In this document: positions 24,905 through 32,832 of the stretch, one piece after another
Numbering within the stretch: the stretch's first letter is position 1
How the letters are laid out: every line of letters begins with the position of its first letter
Source of the DNA: Akkermansia sp.
Lineage (GTDB): Bacteria > Verrucomicrobiota > Verrucomicrobiia > Verrucomicrobiales > Akkermansiaceae
Direction: 5' to 3'
NCBI GenBank assembly: GCA_017415995.1
Contig: JAFQDN010000004.1
Coordinates: 1 to 64,000 of the forward strand
Length of the DNA stretch: 64,000 bases
Made by a program: the position numbers and the translations under genes
The notes under the pieces: generated by a model
Database searches by the model: none
The model's input: only the letters and a program-made list of their open reading frames with translations
Told to the model about the DNA's origin: nothing

Positions 24905-25519
24905 TCAGTGTTTCTTCCATCCCGGTTTATGGCGCGAGGCCAGTTCATCAATCACCTGCTCGATGCGCAGCCCCTTAGAGGTCAGCAGGACAATCAGGTG
25001 GTACAACATATCGGAGGCTTCATAAATTAAGCGTTCATTGGAGCCGTTACAAGCTTCAATGCAGGCTTCCAAGGCCTCTTCCCCCACCTTTTGAGCCATG
25101 CGGTTGACACCGTCGCGGAAAAGGGACGTAGTGTAAGAGCCCTCGGGCATTTCCTCATGGCGTTTATTGATAAAATCCTGCAATTCCGTAAGGAACAACA
25201 ACGGAGAAGCCACATTTTGCTCACTCCAGCAGGTATCCGCACCGGTATGGCATACCGGGCCACAGGGGGAGGCTTTAATCAACAGAGTATCAGCATCACA
25301 ATCCAAAGCAATGCTGACAACATTCAAAAAATTACCGCTAGTTTCCCCTTTTGTCCACAAGCATTGGCGGCTGCGACTGAAAAAGCAAACCTTGCCGGAC
25401 TCCTGAGTACGGGCAAAGGCCTCTTCATTCATATAGCCGAGCATAAGCACCTTACCGGTAACGGAATCCTGAATGATAGCAGGTACCAAACCGCCACTCT
25501 TTTCAAAATCAATAGTCAT
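24905..25519 (-). CDS. hisIE: Bifunctional phosphoribosyl-AMP cyclohydrolase / phosphoribosyl-ATP pyrophosphatase
   Basis: This 204-residue fusion catalyses steps 2 and 3 of histidine biosynthesis. The HisI part (1-115) has LMLGYMNEEAF, WTKGETSGNFL, DCDADTLL and CGPVCHTG, with the metal-binding Asp and Cys residues. The HisE part (115-204) has SYTTSLFRDGVNRMAQKVGEEALE and EASDMLYHLIVLL (in part). It follows hisG by 15 bp on the same strand, so the two form a short his operon. hisD is about 10 kb away. Confidence 0.95.
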   Translation of the reverse strand: MTIDFEKSGGLVPAIIQDSVTGKVLMLGYMNEEAFARTQESGKVCFFSRSRQCLWTKGETSGNFLNVVSIALDCDADTLLIKASPCGPVCHTGADTCWSEQNVASPLLFLTELQDFINKRHEEMPEGSYTTSLFRDGVNRMAQKVGEEALEACIEACNGSNERLIYEASDMLYHLIVLLTSKGLRIEQVIDELASRHKPGWKKH

Positions 25520-25534
25520 AGAACAAGAAAAAGG

Positions 25535-26389
25535 TTATAGAATCATCTTCTCAATAGGCAACACCAAAATTCCTTGGGCACCGGCTTCTTTAAGGCGTCC
25601 GATGATGTCCCAGAAGCACTGTTCATCCAAAACGGTGTGAATACTACACCAACCGTCCTGAGCCAATGGCATAATAGTAGGGCTCTTGACGCCGGGCAGC
25701 ACGGACACAATCTGATCCACACATTCAGCCGGAGCATTCATCAATACATAGCGTTTATCGGCAGCCGTCATTACGGCATCCATGCGGAACAACAACTGCT
25801 CCAAAACAGCGCGTTTCTCATCGCTCAGATTCTTGTTGGCAATAAGCACCGCCTCACTCTCCAGCACAACTTCCACCTCCTTAAGGTTGTTGCTCACCAA
25901 GGTAGCACCGCTGCTGACGATATCGAAAATAGCATCTGCCAAGCCAATGCCGGTGGAAATCTCAACGGAGCCCATGATAACGTGAATGTGAGCATTTACC
26001 CCCTTCTCTTTGAGCCACTTACGCAAAATGCAGGGGTACGATGTAGCAATACGTTTACCTTCCAGCCATTGGGGTCCATCGTAAGCATGCTCCTTGGGAA
26101 CAGCAATGCTGAGGCGGCACCCGCCGAACCCGAGTTTCTTGACAATGTCGGCATCCCCCTCACGCTCCAAGTACTCGTTGAGGCCTACAACCCCGATGTC
26201 GGCCACGCCATCCGTCACCGTCTCGGGAATATCATCATCCCTCAAATAAAGTACCTCCATGGGGAACTTACGCGCACTTACCAACAAGGTACGCTTGGAG
26301 GAGCTAACCTTAATTCCGGCTTCCGCCAGTATTGCCATCGTATCTTCATTCAGGCGGCCCTTAGACTGTACTGCTATTCTCAGTTTCAT
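25535..26389 (-). CDS. hisG: ATP phosphoribosyltransferase, long form
   Basis: This 284-residue enzyme catalyses the first, feedback-regulated step of histidine synthesis. It starts LRIAVQSKGRLNEDTM, with DIGVVGLNEYLE, RIATSYPCIL and SGATLVSNNLKEVE. The length and the C-terminal ACT-like block (SPTIMPLAQDGWCSIHTV...CFWDIIGRLKEAGAQGILVLPIEKMI; in part) mark the HisZ-independent long form. ATG at 26389 is chosen; the frame extends upstream without a good start. Confidence 0.95.
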   Translation of the reverse strand: MKLRIAVQSKGRLNEDTMAILAEAGIKVSSSKRTLLVSARKFPMEVLYLRDDDIPETVTDGVADIGVVGLNEYLEREGDADIVKKLGFGGCRLSIAVPKEHAYDGPQWLEGKRIATSYPCILRKWLKEKGVNAHIHVIMGSVEISTGIGLADAIFDIVSSGATLVSNNLKEVEVVLESEAVLIANKNLSDEKRAVLEQLLFRMDAVMTAADKRYVLMNAPAECVDQIVSVLPGVKSPTIMPLAQDGWCSIHTVLDEQCFWDIIGRLKEAGAQGILVLPIEKMIL

Positions 26390-26442
26390 ACTATCGGAAC
26401 GTATTGATTCACCCCCCGTCACCGGGAGCAGAGTGATTCTAG

Positions 26443-26470
26443 CTTATATTCCGGCACTTGTCGCGTCAAA
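26443..26470 (-). promoter_or_regulatory. Promoter candidate for hisG (TTTGAC-16-TATAAG)
   Basis: TTTGAC (26465-26470) and TATAAG (26443-26448) lie on the minus strand, about 54 bp upstream of the hisG ATG. No His-rich leader peptide or attenuator is evident. Confidence 0.4.
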
Positions 26471-26525
26471 AGTGCGTCAACTCTTATTTTTTTAGAGCAA
26501 AAGAATAAGGACGTATTCATAACAA

Positions 26526-26560
26526 TCCCCCACAAGAGCCTGCAACGCTCCGGTGGGGGA
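26526..26560 (-). terminator. GC-rich hairpin downstream of folD
   Basis: The stem TCCCCCAC (26526-26533) and GTGGGGGA (26553-26560) lies 30 bp past the folD stop. The following minus-strand sequence (ATTGTTATG) is only moderately T-rich, so termination is plausible rather than certain. Confidence 0.45.
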
Positions 26561-26589
26561 AGAATTGGTTGAACAAAGCAGAAATAAAA

Positions 26590-27471
26590 TTAGCGGGTAA
26601 GCTGTCGGCAAGCCTTAACCGTGTTAGCCATCAGCAGAGCAATGGTCATAGGACCAACACCACCGGGCACCGGAGTAATAGCAGAGCACCTATCCTTTAC
26701 GGATTCAAAATCAACATCTCCTACAATACGATAGCCACGGGGACGCGTGGCATCCGCAATGCGGTTGATACCGACATCCAGCACAACAGCCCCCTCCTTC
26801 ACATAATCAGCAGTCACCATTTCGGGACGACCGACGGCGGCAACAATAATGTCAGCAGTACGGCAAAGCCCCGGCAAATCCTTAGTACGGGAGTGAGCAA
26901 TAGTGACTGTGGCATTAGCCTTTTTGCTCACCAACAGATTTGCCATCGGCTTTCCGACAATCATGCTACGACCGATAACAACGGCATGCTTTCCTGCCGT
27001 TTCGATACCATAAGCCTTGAGGAGCTCCATGCAGCCCTGCGGGGTACAGGGTACAAAGCCTTCCTCATCTTCCAACACAAGCTTGGCAACATTGATGGGG
27101 TGGAAACCATCCACATCCTTACGGGGGTCAATATTGAGGATAACGGCTTCCTCATCAATATGAGTCGGGGGCGGGCTCTGCACCAGGATACCGTGTATGC
27201 GTTCATCTGCATTCAAACGGTGAATAAGAGCCACCAGCTCCTCCTGCGTTGTTTCCGTGGGAAGCTCCCATTTTTGGGAATAGATACCGAGCTCCTCACA
27301 CGCGCGGACTTTGGAGCCGACGTATACTTGGGAGGCGGGGTCCTCACCGACAAGAACGACGGCCAAGCCGGGTGTGTGCCCCTGCTCTTTGAGTGCTGTA
27401 ATCTCTGCAACAAGACCGGCACGGAGGTCTTGAGCAACTTTCTTACCGTCAATAATAGTAGGAGTCATCAT
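26590..27471 (-). CDS. folD: Methylenetetrahydrofolate dehydrogenase / cyclohydrolase FolD
   Basis: This 293-residue bifunctional one-carbon enzyme interconverts 5,10-methylene- and 10-formyl-tetrahydrofolate. Signatures are the YVGSK catalytic Lys region, [12 protein letters not shown] (family QLPLP is here QSPPP), [30 protein letters not shown] and [15 protein letters not shown]. The ATG doublet at 27471/27468 starts it, 6 bp after the acyltransferase stop, so it is the last gene of the secretin operon. Confidence 0.96.
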   Translation of the reverse strand: MMTPTIIDGKKVAQDLRAGLVAEITALKEQGHTPGLAVVLVGEDPASQVYVGSKVRACEELGIYSQKWELPTETTQEELVALIHRLNADERIHGILVQSPPPTHIDEEAVILNIDPRKDVDGFHPINVAKLVLEDEEGFVPCTPQGCMELLKAYGIETAGKHAVVIGRSMIVGKPMANLLVSKKANATVTIAHSRTKDLPGLCRTADIIVAAVGRPEMVTADYVKEGAVVLDVGINRIADATRPRGYRIVGDVDFESVKDRCSAITPVPGGVGPMTIALLMANTVKACRQLTR

Positions 27472-27477
27472 GGTAAA

Positions 27478-28164
27478 TTATTTCTTATCAGGAGGGGGGA
27501 TAGGTTCAAAATCCGGGGTTCCGTGAGCAAGCGCTTGTTCCAACAACTGAGTATACTCAGTCTGTTGCTCCGCCGTAAGGTCTGACGGCACAGTCAGCGG
27601 TTTGCCTATGCGTACCACAACCTTGGAGAAAGGTTTGGGTATAACAAAGCCATCCCAAGCTTTCTTAATACGCCAGTATGAAGAGTAGCTAATACACAGC
27701 GGGATAATGGGCAGACCACTTACGGAAGCCAGTTTGAGCACACCGGGATGGCAACGGTAGATGGGACCTTTAGGTCCATCCGGGGTAATGCACATGCTGC
27801 AACCGTCTTTGAGTTCACGCAGCATATCCAGGAATCCGGCAACGCCGCGGCGCCGACTGGAGCCACGTACGGCGCGCATACCGTAGTCTCCGGCAACAGT
27901 GGCCAGCATAGCACCGTCTTTGCTGGCACTGGTCAGCATACTCATCGGCACCTTTTTGCCTTTGAGCACATAGCGGTACACATAGCAGGGAACAAATACG
28001 CGATTGTGCCACAGTGCAATAATGCACTGGAAGCTCCCCATCGGCTTTTCCTCATCCTCAACAATAACTCGCTTGCGCAATGTAAAGCATATGAGCGTGA
28101 TAAAAAACCACACCAAATGCCCCACCGGAACAGTCCACCATTTTTTACGTAATTCGCTCGACAT
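27478..28164 (-). CDS. DUF374 / LPLAT-like acyltransferase
   Basis: This 228-residue protein of the DUF374 family has IIALWHNRVFVPCYVYR (family 'WH...', replacing HX4D), LTSASKDGAMLATVAGDYG, RGSSRRRGVAG and ITPDGPKGPIYRCHPGVLKLA. A hydrophobic N-terminal segment probably attaches it to the inner membrane. The family is related to lipid A and phospholipid acyltransferases. It lies between an anchored periplasmic protein and folD in one operon, consistent with an envelope lipid role. Confidence 0.85.
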   Translation of the reverse strand: MSSELRKKWWTVPVGHLVWFFITLICFTLRKRVIVEDEEKPMGSFQCIIALWHNRVFVPCYVYRYVLKGKKVPMSMLTSASKDGAMLATVAGDYGMRAVRGSSRRRGVAGFLDMLRELKDGCSMCITPDGPKGPIYRCHPGVLKLASVSGLPIIPLCISYSSYWRIKKAWDGFVIPKPFSKVVVRIGKPLTVPSDLTAEQQTEYTQLLEQALAHGTPDFEPIPPPDKK

Positions 28165-28190
28165 AAATGCTCGGAGACTGACGCAAGGAA

Positions 28191-30098
28191 TCAGAATTTA
28201 ACGGACGGATCCACAGGCACCGTAGAGGGAGGAGTCGGCACGGACGAGCTGCCACCGGTCGGGGTCTTAAAGATGTCGTCCGGATCCTCATGCTTAAAGA
28301 AATCCTTATCGGAAGTGCTATCGGGAGACTTAAAGATGTCATCCTGCGGAGCAGAAGACGAGGAAGAAGCACCCTGAGAGACATCGGTCTTGCCGGTTGC
28401 GGCAGCGTTCTTGGCATCTGCGGCAGATTGCTCATGCTGGCGCAGGATTTCCTCCACATTGATAGTTTTACGGCGGACAAGAGAACCTCTGGCTCCGTTT
28501 GCAGCAGCCATATCAAGAGCCTCACTATCATCCTGCGGCAAGATGGCAGACCCGGAGAGCTTGGTCACAAAAACACAACGATGCTTATTATCGGGGTCTT
28601 CGGCAAAAATCGGGTCAATAGCGCCACCCTCATACTCATGGCTGAGCACCTTTTTGGGCATGGAGTAGGTCAAACCACCGGAGAGAGGATAATCCCCGGC
28701 CGCTGCAGCAGAGGTATTGACGGAAACAGAACCATGGAGGGAAATATCGCTCGTTCCCTTCTCTTCCATAGCGCCTTTATCAATAACGAGTGAAAGGCTT
28801 GTGCCATCATAATTAAGATGGACGAGCGCTTGAGTAAACTGCAGAGATGCATACTTGCGGTGCTGGATTTCATCCACAATATGGCGACTGTACACCAGTC
28901 TGGCCTTCAAATCCGTGTCCTTAAAGTTCACATTACCCAAGAGCAAATCCCCGCTGAACACAACCGGTGAACCATCCTGAGAAAGAGTCAGATCCAACCG
29001 AGGCTCGCTGTCTATGGCATTGGAAAGCACTGTTGCATCCAATATACGCTCAAATAAGCCATGAGTCAGCAAACTGAACGGCAAGGCAGAAACATCCACT
29101 TTATACGGGCCATACAGACTCTCTCCACTACCAATACGCCCGGTAAGAGTAAAGTCGGATACGGCAAGCTCGCGGTTATCCGAAATTCCACCGTGTGATT
29201 GGGCGGCGTTGACCACAGCCGTTTTGGTGGGTTCTTGGCAGTTAATGCGGATATCCTCCACGCAAACAGAAGTCACGAATGCTTTGGCATCCAAAAGGTT
29301 AAATTTGTACACCTTATTTTTATTCAAATCCTTGCCCATGCCTGCAAAGGAAATGGAACCGCCATTGAGAGTCACCACGTGATTAGAGGAGGAAGACTCA
29401 TACATGCGAGCCTCGGTATTGCGGATTGTTACAGAAGAAGTATTCGGATCCCCGATAGAAAGGTTAAACTTCTTGCACAACACATTACCGAAGCGCCACA
29501 AAGATTCATCACTCTGCCAACGCGGTACGGAGAGCTTTTTGACTGCCGGATTCAGACGAATATTGGCCACACCAATCTCCACATCATCGGCCCGATAACA
29601 ACCGGTGAAGAACGAAGAGAGAGAAAGTGAAGCATTGATTCCATCCAGCTCAACCATCTGTATCATGGAAGTCTCGGGGAATTCTGCCACAACTCGGTCT
29701 ACGCTCAGAGCCATACCATCCAATCGGGCATTCACGAGCTGCACACTCTTGGCTCCCCACGCCATGCAAAGCTCTTGCTGCTTTTCAGCCAAGTAAGACT
29801 CCGATGACATGGCCGACATGCGGTATGCCATAAAAGCAAATACGCCACCCACCAACACAACAAGGGCTATCAAAGAGAAAAGGAACTGACGACGAGCGCG
29901 GTGTTTCTTTTCCTCACTCGTTATCATCACCTTGCGTTTCTTGGTAACGCGCACTACTTTTGTACCATCGGGGCGCACGACAACCTCACGGGATTTTTCC
30001 TTAGAGGGGCGGTCACTGTTAAGCTGATTGATAATGCTGCGCACCTGAGAGTCATCATCACCCTCACGTGTGTACTTCTCGTCTTCTATTTTACTCAT
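28191..30098 (-). CDS. Anchored periplasmic protein, AsmA-like (secretin operon)
   Basis: This 635-residue protein has a basic cytoplasmic N-terminus (about 1-70), one membrane helix (FLFSLIALVVLVGGVFAFMAY, in part) and a large periplasmic part. The latter is rich in beta strands with repeated 'vddVeIgvaniRLn', 'ltGriGsG' and 'lLlGnvnFkDtdl' style elements, reminiscent of AsmA-like proteins. The C-terminal ~100 residues are low-complexity Ser/Asp/Pro-rich with repeated DDIFK(S/T)P motifs. I do not recognise it with certainty. It starts 12 bp after the secretin gene, so an assembly or lipid-transfer role near the secretin is an inference. Confidence 0.55.
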   Translation of the reverse strand: MSKIEDEKYTREGDDDSQVRSIINQLNSDRPSKEKSREVVVRPDGTKVVRVTKKRKVMITSEEKKHRARRQFLFSLIALVVLVGGVFAFMAYRMSAMSSESYLAEKQQELCMAWGAKSVQLVNARLDGMALSVDRVVAEFPETSMIQMVELDGINASLSLSSFFTGCYRADDVEIGVANIRLNPAVKKLSVPRWQSDESLWRFGNVLCKKFNLSIGDPNTSSVTIRNTEARMYESSSSNHVVTLNGGSISFAGMGKDLNKNKVYKFNLLDAKAFVTSVCVEDIRINCQEPTKTAVVNAAQSHGGISDNRELAVSDFTLTGRIGSGESLYGPYKVDVSALPFSLLTHGLFERILDATVLSNAIDSEPRLDLTLSQDGSPVVFSGDLLLGNVNFKDTDLKARLVYSRHIVDEIQHRKYASLQFTQALVHLNYDGTSLSLVIDKGAMEEKGTSDISLHGSVSVNTSAAAAGDYPLSGGLTYSMPKKVLSHEYEGGAIDPIFAEDPDNKHRCVFVTKLSGSAILPQDDSEALDMAAANGARGSLVRRKTINVEEILRQHEQSAADAKNAAATGKTDVSQGASSSSSAPQDDIFKSPDSTSDKDFFKHEDPDDIFKTPTGGSSSVPTPPSTVPVDPSVKF

Positions 30099-30110
30099 GG
30101 GAATATGGCA

Positions 30111-32630
30111 TCAGGGATTATCCGTTACCTGGGACGGGCGCACGCCGGTGCGAACATCGCGACCGGTCGGGTCTACAACATCCACCTTAGCGAAGTAAAT
30201 CAAAGCCTTACGTATGCGTTGCTCACCTTCGGAGCGGAAGAGCCGACCAACGAGGGGCAAATCCCCCAACACGGGGACCTTATCCTCAAAACGCACGTGC
30301 TTGGCTTCCTTTAATCCACCCATTACCAACACGGACCCCGGAACAAGCGTTATCTTGGTGTTTTGTACGTAACGCTTAATCATGGGTTGCAGGATGTAGT
30401 TGGGTGAAAGCTCAATAAATTGGATTTCGCCGGAACCATCCCACAAAGCGGAATTAATGGGTGAGCCCCAGTTAATGAAGCCCTCAAACTCGTTTGTGGT
30501 CGTGGTCATCGCCAGCGTTACAAATTGTCCGTTCTCGGAAATCTCGGCACTGTGCACCTGCAAAATCGTGCCAAAACCACCGATGGCATCGTCCGTCATG
30601 CCAAAGCGCACAAAATCCGTTGGGATAGCACCGGTCGCAACGGAAGCACCACTGTGACCGTTGTTATTGTTTCCGTTATTATTGCCGTTATTATTGTTAT
30701 TGTTGTTATTATTTCCGAAATTGGCATTAGTAGAGGCAATTTCGGAAGGGTCCCAAGTTTCCGGGAAGAACATTTCCGTAACATCGGCAAAGGTCACCTG
30801 CTCATCCATACCCGGGCTGAAAATAATGCGCGGGTTACGGAGGATATCCACTCCCTTCTTCTGAGCAAGACCATTCATCATGAAGGTAACGTCCACGGCG
30901 TTCCAAACACCGCGCACGCCGAAGATGGAGGGAGAGCGGGATGCAATGGAATTCTTGTAGTCATGTACGCTACCCCGGGAAATCAGGTGTTCCATACCAT
31001 CCGGAGAAAGCACCTGTGCACCACTGCGCAAACCACTGGTAACACCTTGCGGCATATTGTCAGGCTGCCCTGCACCTGCAAACATGGGCACACCCGTAGC
31101 AGTGGAAGCAGCATGCTCAGCACCGCCGGCAGCCTGCAAATCACCTTGAAGGTTCACATTGAAAAGCCAGTCGAAGCCGAGTTGCTCCAAGTCATTCTCG
31201 GAAATCTCCATGACAATGACATTGAGGACAATCTGGCGTTGTTCTTCAATGGGCTGATTGAGAAGGTCCTGGATTTCTTCCAAATTATAGGCCGTATTGC
31301 GAACATGCAATTGACGAGAGGAGGGCGAATAGCGAGCCGTGGCGCCTTCCGGGAATGAGATACCCATGGATTTGAGCACTTGGGCAGGATTCACCCGATG
31401 TACGACTATACGCCCGGAATCATCATCATCAAAGCCTTCCTCCTCATCATCGGACTCTTCACTACCGGCCTGAGCCCCATCAAAGAAGTGCGGTGGTACC
31501 GTGAATGTTCTGTCCAGCAGCGGGCCGAAATCCTTGCCGGAGAATGACAACTCCACACCTGTGGGGGTGTAGTAATAACTCACGCCAAGCTGGGACGTCA
31601 GGATATCCAAAACCTCCTTCACGGAAACATCCGTCAGTTTAAGCGTGATGGTACGGCTCATGATTTCCTTATAACCATCGGAATCAGGCTTACCGAAGTT
31701 TGTGGTCAGGTTGATGGGGCGATCGGAGGAGGTGCCGTTACTCTCAAAACGGCGAATCTGGTTTTGCAAGGCCTCCAGCACATCCATCACCCCGGCATCT
31801 TCAAAAACAATGCTCGGTATGCGCATCTCGGAAACGGCGGTCGCAAATGCATCTTGCACCTCGGAGTCAACAGATGAAGAGGGAGCCGAGCCGGATGAAT
31901 CCATATCCGTCGGGCGTCCGTCTACATTTGTCTTATCCCACAGTTTATCAACATCTGCCAACATCCCGGCGCGCACAGCATTGCGAGCGTCCCTATAATA
32001 TGCGGCTTTGCGCTTGGTAGCCAGTTCTATACCCTGTTGGGCAGCACTGTTGTATGCGTCATACTTAGCAACGGCTTGGAATGTTGAGATGGCCTCATCA
32101 TACTTACCGAGGTCCAAATAACCGTATGCTAAATCCAACAAGCGCTTTACTTCCTCCACGTCTCCGACGTGGCGGGGGGTCAAGGCCGGGTTGGTACGCT
32201 GAGCATCTAAGGTGTAGGAGAGCTCCACCTCTGCTCGCTTATTGTTGGGGGAAAGTTTAATAGCCTCACGCAAGAATGATATGGCCTCATCGCGACGTCC
32301 GACCAAACGATAATCTATCGCTTTGGCAATAAGGGCATCCGAAAGGCTATCCCGAATGAATTGCGCAAATGCAGCCGTGGACGGAGAGTTCGGCAACACC
32401 GCCAATGCATCCCGATAGTGCTTCTCTGCATCGGAATAGCGCTTGGCTTGGTACGCAAGGCGTGCTTCCTGTACGGATTGGCGAGCATCACGCACTGCCA
32501 TTTCATGGCGCGCAGCTTCGGCTCGGGCAGATGCATCGGTGGATTCCTGAGCGAACGTCATCGGCGCTGTGGACAAGCAGCCCATAGCGATGAGGGAAAG
32601 AACTGAGGCGCGAGAAAAATGTCTCATCAT
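30111..32630 (-). CDS. TPR-secretin outer membrane protein (Amuc_1098-like)
   Basis: This 839-residue protein has a signal peptide to about residue 28 and TPR-type helices (about 50-220). Short N-domains follow (IVFEDAGVMDVLEALQNQI; ITLKLTDVSVKEVLDILTSQLGVSYYY, in part; LHVRNTAYNLEEIQDLLN). The secretin domain runs from QIVLNVIVMEISENDLEQLGFDW to the hallmark VPVLGDLPLVGRLFRS. An Asn/Gly-rich stretch of about 20 residues interrupts the secretin domain (coding 30657-30718). The architecture fits the Akkermansia Amuc_1098-type pilus secretin, but the usual Amuc_1099-1102 neighbours are absent. It is the first gene of the operon with 28191, 27478 and folD. Confidence 0.85.
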   Translation of the reverse strand: MMRHFSRASVLSLIAMGCLSTAPMTFAQESTDASARAEAARHEMAVRDARQSVQEARLAYQAKRYSDAEKHYRDALAVLPNSPSTAAFAQFIRDSLSDALIAKAIDYRLVGRRDEAISFLREAIKLSPNNKRAEVELSYTLDAQRTNPALTPRHVGDVEEVKRLLDLAYGYLDLGKYDEAISTFQAVAKYDAYNSAAQQGIELATKRKAAYYRDARNAVRAGMLADVDKLWDKTNVDGRPTDMDSSGSAPSSSVDSEVQDAFATAVSEMRIPSIVFEDAGVMDVLEALQNQIRRFESNGTSSDRPINLTTNFGKPDSDGYKEIMSRTITLKLTDVSVKEVLDILTSQLGVSYYYTPTGVELSFSGKDFGPLLDRTFTVPPHFFDGAQAGSEESDDEEEGFDDDDSGRIVVHRVNPAQVLKSMGISFPEGATARYSPSSRQLHVRNTAYNLEEIQDLLNQPIEEQRQIVLNVIVMEISENDLEQLGFDWLFNVNLQGDLQAAGGAEHAASTATGVPMFAGAGQPDNMPQGVTSGLRSGAQVLSPDGMEHLISRGSVHDYKNSIASRSPSIFGVRGVWNAVDVTFMMNGLAQKKGVDILRNPRIIFSPGMDEQVTFADVTEMFFPETWDPSEIASTNANFGNNNNNNNNNGNNNGNNNNGHSGASVATGAIPTDFVRFGMTDDAIGGFGTILQVHSAEISENGQFVTLAMTTTTNEFEGFINWGSPINSALWDGSGEIQFIELSPNYILQPMIKRYVQNTKITLVPGSVLVMGGLKEAKHVRFEDKVPVLGDLPLVGRLFRSEGEQRIRKALIYFAKVDVVDPTGRDVRTGVRPSQVTDNP

Positions 32631-32743
32631 GGTAAGTGCACATATCTTACCAAATTACACATGCAAAGTCACTCATAAAGTGAGGCAGAAAGAAAAAAAA
32701 TTACACAAAAACGTACTATTGACTTGAAGACAGGCAATTTCAA

Positions 32744-32807
32744 CAAAAAAAAGATACCGCAATCCCCTCCCCCCGGTTTGTAAAAAAGCGGAAGAGAATT
32801 GCGGTAT
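32744..32807 (-). terminator. Intrinsic terminator of rpoD
   Basis: On the minus strand a perfect 10-bp stem ATACCGCAAT/ATTGCGGTAT (arms 32798-32807 and 32754-32763) has a 34-nt loop and is followed by a run of eight T. The loop contains a G-rich motif seen again near 46815. Confidence 0.65.
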
Positions 32808-32832
32808 TCAAACAGGCTTACTGAGGCAACAA

